DNA from: DASXMR01 sp036495525
GTDB lineage: Bacteria > Actinomycetota > Actinomycetes > Streptosporangiales > Streptosporangiaceae
Direction: 5' to 3'
DNA: 25,317 nt
Assembly (NCBI GenBank): GCA_036495525.1
Contig: DASXMR010000104.1
Location: forward strand, 1-25,317
Position numbers and translations under genes: made by a program. This document shows, piece by piece, positions 22,548-25,317 of this stretch (position 1 is the stretch's first letter; each line of letters starts with the position of its first letter). Under the pieces are notes generated by a model that worked only from the letters and a program-made list of their open reading frames with translations, ran no database searches and was not told the origin of the DNA.

Positions 22548-22771
22548 ACAGCTACCCGAACGGGGCACCAGGTGGCTCGCTGACAGGCGTGCGCTGGATC
22601 AAGAGCCGCCGCAGCGGGCCAACCGGCGGCAACTGCGTGGAGGTTGGCTTCCTGCCGGGTGGTGACGTCGCCATGCGCAACTCGCGGCACCCGGATGGCC
22701 CGGCCCTGGTCTTCACCAGGGCCGAGTGGGAGGCGTTCGTCGGCGGTGCAAGGGACGGCGACTTCGGCTGA
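22544..22771 (+). CDS. DUF397 small partner protein (copy 1)
   Basis: A 75-residue protein with the DUF397 pattern W-IKSRRSGPTGGNCVEV, then VAMRNSRHPDGPALVF and EWEAFVGGARDGDF. DUF397 proteins bind or antagonise their cognate WhiJ-like HTH partner. The start ATG 22544 overlaps the HTH stop (ATGA) and has GAGAGGAG 5-10 nt upstream, so the pair is made in coupled fashion. A strong terminator follows after 8 nt. Confidence 0.93.
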   Translation: MNSYPNGAPGGSLTGVRWIKSRRSGPTGGNCVEVGFLPGGDVAMRNSRHPDGPALVFTRAEWEAFVGGARDGDFG

Positions 22772-22779
22772 CAATGGCA

Positions 22780-22815
22780 GCGGCCCGCGCCACCAACCTG
22801 GGTGGCGCGGGCCGC
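22780..22815. terminator. Shared bidirectional terminator between the two DUF397 genes
   Basis: GCGGCCCGCGCCACC (22780-22794) and its exact complement (22801-22815) form a 15-bp perfect stem with a 6-nt loop, AACCTG. It lies 8 nt after one DUF397 stop and 30 nt after the convergent one and is the only terminator-like structure between them. Confidence 0.85.
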
Positions 22816-22844
22816 GTGCCTTATATTCCTGGCTTTTAGCCGGC

Positions 22845-23045
22845 CTAGCTGTCGAAGTCCCCGTTCCTGACTCCGGTCACGAACGCAGCCCATTCCTCGC
22901 CGTCGAATACATGCGGGGCCTTGGACAGGTCCTTGGAGTCGCGGATGGCGACCATCCCGCCGGGGAGGTGAGCGACTTCAACGCACCCTGCGGCGCTGCA
23001 CGCACGGCTCCTGATCCAGCGGGCATCGGTCAAAGCGGGATTCAT
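22845..23045 (-). CDS. DUF397 small partner protein (copy 2)
   Basis: A 66-residue DUF397 protein: ARWIRSRACSAAGCVEVAHL, VAIRDSKDLSKAPHVF, EWAAFVTGVRNGDFDS. Compared with copy 1 it lacks the N-terminal Gly/Pro stretch and has two cysteines (SRACSAAGC) where copy 1 has one. ATG 23045 overlaps the stop of the upstream HTH gene by 4 nt (ATGA), the same coupling as copy 1. Sequence divergence suggests each DUF397 is specific for its own HTH partner. Confidence 0.92.
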   Translation of the reverse strand: MNPALTDARWIRSRACSAAGCVEVAHLPGGMVAIRDSKDLSKAPHVFDGEEWAAFVTGVRNGDFDS

Positions 23046-23920
23046 CCGACCTTCCTTTCCTCGATCAGATAAACGTGGCTGGCTAGATCCCTGATCAGCT
23101 CAGTTGAGTCCGCGGGAGACAGGGCCGCGGCCCGCAGCAGATCGAAGGTCTCGGCGCAGGCGCGCACGTCTCTTTCCCTTTCCAGGAAGGCGTGTCCCGC
23201 GACACCCTCGGTATACACGACATCGGGGTCGTACCGCTCGGGAAACTCAAGTATCGCGAATGGCCCGTTGAGCGACGGGTGCAGGCCACTGCTGAACGGC
23301 AGCACCTGGAGCGTGATGCTTGGCCACTGGCTCGCCTCGGCCAGGTGGATCAGCTGCGCGCGGGTGAGCTCGGGCGAGCCCATCATCCGGCGCAGCACCG
23401 CCTCGTCGAGGATCAGCCACAGTTCGAGCGGATCGGCGCGCAGGATCACCTCCTGGCGCTGCAGCCGCAGCGTCACCAGCCGCTCGATCTCGGCCGGGCC
23501 GAGCTTGCGGCGTACCGCGGTCATCACCGCACGGGCGTAGTCCTCGGTCTGCAGCAGGCCATGCAGCACGCTGCTCTCGTACGCGCGTACCGAGGAAGCC
23601 TCGGCTTCCAGGCCCACGTATACCCCGAAGCCGGTCGGCAGCACGTCCTCGTAGGCCGCCCACCACCCCTTGCGATGCCCTTCGCGGGCCATGTCGAGCA
23701 GCACCTGCTGCTGACCCGGATCGGTGACTCCGTAGAGCTGGAGCATCGCGGACAGGTAGGCGGTCCTGGTCGGCGCCTTGCCGGTCTCGATCCGCGAGAG
23801 CGTAGATGAGGCCAGCCCGAGCTGCTCGGCGACCTCGTCAAGTTTGAGCGAGTGCAGCTCGCGCAGTCGCCTTAACTCACTGCCGAGACGCCGGCGACGC
23901 ACAGTAGGGCCGATCGTCAC
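23042..23920 (-). CDS. WhiJ-like XRE-HTH regulator with DUF5753 domain (copy 2)
   Basis: A 292-residue regulator. The HTH covers about residues 5-65 (RLGSELRRLRELHSLKLDEVAEQLG, SSTLSRIETGKAPTRTAYL). The DUF5753 domain has GFGVYVGLEAEASSVRAYESSVLHGLLQTEDYARAV-type sequence, DEAVLRRMMGS, and LQVLPFSSGLHPSLNGPFAILEFPE. GTG 23920 is chosen because it starts just before TVRRRRLGSELRRLREL and has GAGGGGG about 12 nt upstream; an in-frame extension to 24028 is not family-like. It is coupled to the DUF397 gene downstream and divergent from an RsbW-like ATPase gene, the arrangement of Streptomyces whiJ/abaA-type clusters. Confidence 0.92.
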   Translation of the reverse strand: MTIGPTVRRRRLGSELRRLRELHSLKLDEVAEQLGLASSTLSRIETGKAPTRTAYLSAMLQLYGVTDPGQQQVLLDMAREGHRKGWWAAYEDVLPTGFGVYVGLEAEASSVRAYESSVLHGLLQTEDYARAVMTAVRRKLGPAEIERLVTLRLQRQEVILRADPLELWLILDEAVLRRMMGSPELTRAQLIHLAEASQWPSITLQVLPFSSGLHPSLNGPFAILEFPERYDPDVVYTEGVAGHAFLERERDVRACAETFDLLRAAALSPADSTELIRDLASHVYLIEERKVG

Positions 23921-24065
23921 CAGATGTCGCCCCCTCTCGGGCAGGCAGCCGCGGCCATCGCGCGGCTCCCCCACCGCGCGCCGCTGCTTGGCCTTGCCGA
24001 GCACCATACAGGACAAGGTCATCGCCATGGGATCGCAGCTGAGATTACGCCGGCGTTATTTGTGT

Positions 24066-24079
24066 CACGCACTTGCGTG
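24066..24079. promoter_or_regulatory. Palindrome CACGCA-ct-TGCGTG between the divergent HTH and ATPase genes
   Basis: A perfect 6-bp inverted repeat with a 2-nt centre, in the AT-richer intergenic region. It shares ACGCA-N-TTGCG with the site at 21572-21582 upstream of the other WhiJ-like gene. It is a candidate operator for one or both WhiJ-like proteins; this assignment is inference. Confidence 0.5.
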
Positions 24080-24153
24080 GGCAGCCATTGGGTCACCATT
24101 ATGAGAGTTGACCCCGCCGCAACTCGCTGATCACTGAACTACGGCCGAAGATG

Positions 24154-24182
24154 CTGACAATCCGCGACGACTTCGTTACATT
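24154..24182 (+). promoter_or_regulatory. Promoter of the RsbW-like ATPase gene
   Basis: CTGACA (24154-24159), exactly 17 bp, TACATT (24177-24182). Transcription would start near 24189, leaving a leader of about 25 nt with GGGGGGAGGA ahead of ATG 24214. This also rules out the longer in-frame start at 24151. Confidence 0.65.
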
Positions 24183-24213
24183 CCGGCGTGATCCGGGGGG
24201 AGGACCGGCGACA

Positions 24214-24663
24214 ATGACGGGAGCGGGCGCCCGGACTAGTGAGCCGGGCACGGCCAGCCTCGCCCGCGCTGCCGTGCTGGGCAGCATGACCATCCCCGGC
24301 GAGCCAGCGCAGGTACGCGACGCCAGGAGGTTCGTGGCCGCGGCAGTGGACGATCCAGGCGCGGCCGGGACGGCGGCGCTGCTGACCTCCGAGCTTGTCA
24401 CCAACGCGATCGTGCACAGCAGCTCCGGTTGCCGCGGGGGCACGGTCACCATCGTGGTCACCGAGGCGGCAGGCGGGATCCGGGTAGAGGTAGCCGACGC
24501 CGGCTCGGATCGCGCTTGGCCGGCGGTAAGGCACGAGCCCTACGCAGCCGACGGCCACGGGCTGCTGCTGGTGCAGTCCCTGGCCGACGACTGGGGGTAC
24601 GTGCGGGACGAGATCGGCACCACCGTCTGGTTCTGGCTCGCTTCGGGCCGGCCGGCCGGCTGA
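24214..24663 (+). CDS. RsbW-like HATPase (anti-sigma/serine kinase family, AbaA-type)
   Basis: A 149-residue GHKL ATP-binding protein. The N box is ELVTNAIVHS (Asn64), the G1 box VEVADAG (Asp95) and the G2 box GHGLLLVQSLADDWG (114-128). Members are anti-sigma kinases or free-standing ATP-binding proteins; in actinobacteria many sit beside WhiJ-like/DUF397 pairs, as here, where the gene is divergent from copy 2. No anti-anti-sigma or sigma gene is adjacent, so a sigma target is not indicated. ATG 24214 is chosen for the GGGGGGAGGA about 10 nt upstream and for the promoter just before it. Confidence 0.88.
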   Translation: MTGAGARTSEPGTASLARAAVLGSMTIPGEPAQVRDARRFVAAAVDDPGAAGTAALLTSELVTNAIVHSSSGCRGGTVTIVVTEAAGGIRVEVADAGSDRAWPAVRHEPYAADGHGLLLVQSLADDWGYVRDEIGTTVWFWLASGRPAG

Positions 24664-24714
24664 GCGGCCGCGCCTGACCGCGCGGCCGCCCGCCAGGGCC
24701 TGCCGCGGCCGCGG
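24664..24714. terminator. Hairpin terminator between convergent ATPase and der genes
   Basis: GCGGCCGCG (24664-24672) pairs with CGCGGCCGC (24681-24689) across an 8-nt loop, directly after the ATPase stop codon. A second palindrome, CCGCGGCCGCGG, at 24703-24714 abuts the der stop. Together they can stop transcription from both sides. Confidence 0.65.
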
Positions 24715-25317
24715 TCAGCTGCGGCGGGCGGTGCCTGCCCGTGCGGCGCGCTTCTCGCGCAGCCGCATCGTCACGTGCACCGGAGTGCCGGGGAAGCCGA
24801 ACTCCTCGCGCAGCCGCCGCTCGATGAACCGACGGTATGCCGACTCAAGGAACCCCGTGGTGAACAGCACGAAGTGCGGCGGGCACACCCCTGCCTGCGT
24901 GGCGAACAGGATCTTCGGCTGGCGGCCGCCACGCACCGGCGGCGGCTTCTCGGCGATCAGACGGCCGATGAACGCGTTTAGCTGCCCCGTCGGGACCCGG
25001 GTCTCCCAGCCTGCCAGCGCCTCGTTGATGGCGGGGACCAGCCTGTCGGTGTGCCGACCGCTCGTGGCGGAGATGTTCACCCTGGGCGCCCAGCGCGCGT
25101 TGTACAGCTGCCGCTCGATCTCGCGCTCCAGGTACAGGCGGCGCTCTTCGTCGGTCAGGTCCCACTTGTTGTAGGCGATCACAAGCGCCCGGCCCGCCTC
25201 GATGATCATCGTGATGATCCGCAGGTCCTGGTCGGTGAGCGGCTGGCTGGCGTCGACGAGCACCACCGCGACCTCGGCGCGGTCGAGCGCCCCCGCGGTG
25301 CGCAGGGCCGCGTAGTA
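24715..25317 (-). CDS. der: GTPase Der (EngA), C-terminal part
   Basis: The frame is open to the right edge; about 200 C-terminal residues are present. The visible part begins YYAALRTAGALDRAEVAVVLVDAS, typical of the second G domain of Der after its G3 region. The G4 motif is AYNKWDL and the G5 motif NISATSG. The KH-like C-terminal domain has GRLIAEKPPPVRGGRQPKILFATQAG and FGFPGTPVHVTMR, ending in a basic tail (RLREKRAARAGTARRS). Der is an essential double-GTPase for 50S subunit assembly. Its first G domain lies outside the window. Confidence 0.95.
   Translation of the reverse strand, partial: YYAALRTAGALDRAEVAVVLVDASQPLTDQDLRIITMIIEAGRALVIAYNKWDLTDEERRLYLEREIERQLYNARWAPRVNISATSGRHTDRLVPAINEALAGWETRVPTGQLNAFIGRLIAEKPPPVRGGRQPKILFATQAGVCPPHFVLFTTGFLESAYRRFIERRLREEFGFPGTPVHVTMRLREKRAARAGTARRS

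Noticed and set aside
24151..24213. Longer ATPase start at 24151
   Set aside because: It lies upstream of or within the predicted promoter (24154-24182) and has no SD.
1..25317. CRISPR array, prophage, insertion sequence or biosynthetic gene cluster
   Set aside because: No regularly spaced identical repeats, cas genes, transposase, integrase, phage structural genes or modular synthase genes are visible. The SARP-type regulator alone does not prove a cluster.

Overview
The window is very GC-rich, protein-dense DNA from a filamentous-type actinobacterium. Evidence for that is the many GTG starts with G-rich Shine-Dalgarno (SD) sites, an AfsR/SARP-type regulator, two WhiJ-type HTH/DUF397 pairs, a YceI/MarR pair and hairpin terminators without U tracts. 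I cannot place it below class level. No plasmid, phage, IS or CRISPR signature is visible. The left edge cuts a minus-strand GH20 hexosaminidase and the right edge cuts a minus-strand der/engA GTPase gene.

Layout. 1-1275: start of the GH20 gene, a PD-(D/E)XK endonuclease-like gene of lower GC, and tRNA-Pro(GGG) with its terminator. 1513-6935: a plus-strand run of CrtI/PYROXD2-like FAD oxidoreductase, PrxQ/Bcp peroxiredoxin, a broken APH-family phosphotransferase, then VOC protein - ECF sigma factor with SnoaL-like tail - NAD-dependent epimerase. 7049-7103: bidirectional terminator. 7148-8537: divergent yceI-like and marR-like genes whose promoters share one -35 region and carry operator-like palindromes. 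8850-10511: an archaeal-type AspRS (aspS2-like) behind a roughly 280-nt leader that I read as a T-box riboswitch. 10919-12951: PhyH dioxygenase and a zinc-less MDR oxidoreductase. 13530-16823: an XRE-BTAD-NB-ARC-TPR regulator. 16869-21206 (minus): beta-propeller lipoprotein, membrane-SCO1 fusion and aldo/keto reductase. 21207-21689: tandem palindromic repeats. 21690-24663: two HTH(DUF5753)-DUF397 cassettes facing each other across one terminator, plus a divergent RsbW-like ATPase. 24715-25317: Der C-terminal part.

How the genes work together. Several neighbourhoods are about sensing and stress: YceI/MarR, the ECF sigma operon, PrxQ, and the WhiJ/DUF397/ATPase set, which resembles Streptomyces whiJ/abaA-type developmental clusters. 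The strongest discovery candidate is the leader of the AspRS gene. It shows a K-turn-like element, AGTA S-turn, AGAGAG plus distal loop, GAA next to a GAC (Asp) triplet, a pseudoknot candidate and a 7-bp/bulge/5-bp antisequestrator with TGGC, which matches a tRNA ending GCCA. A second notable point is a shared palindrome, ACGCA-N-TTGCG, upstream of both WhiJ-like genes.
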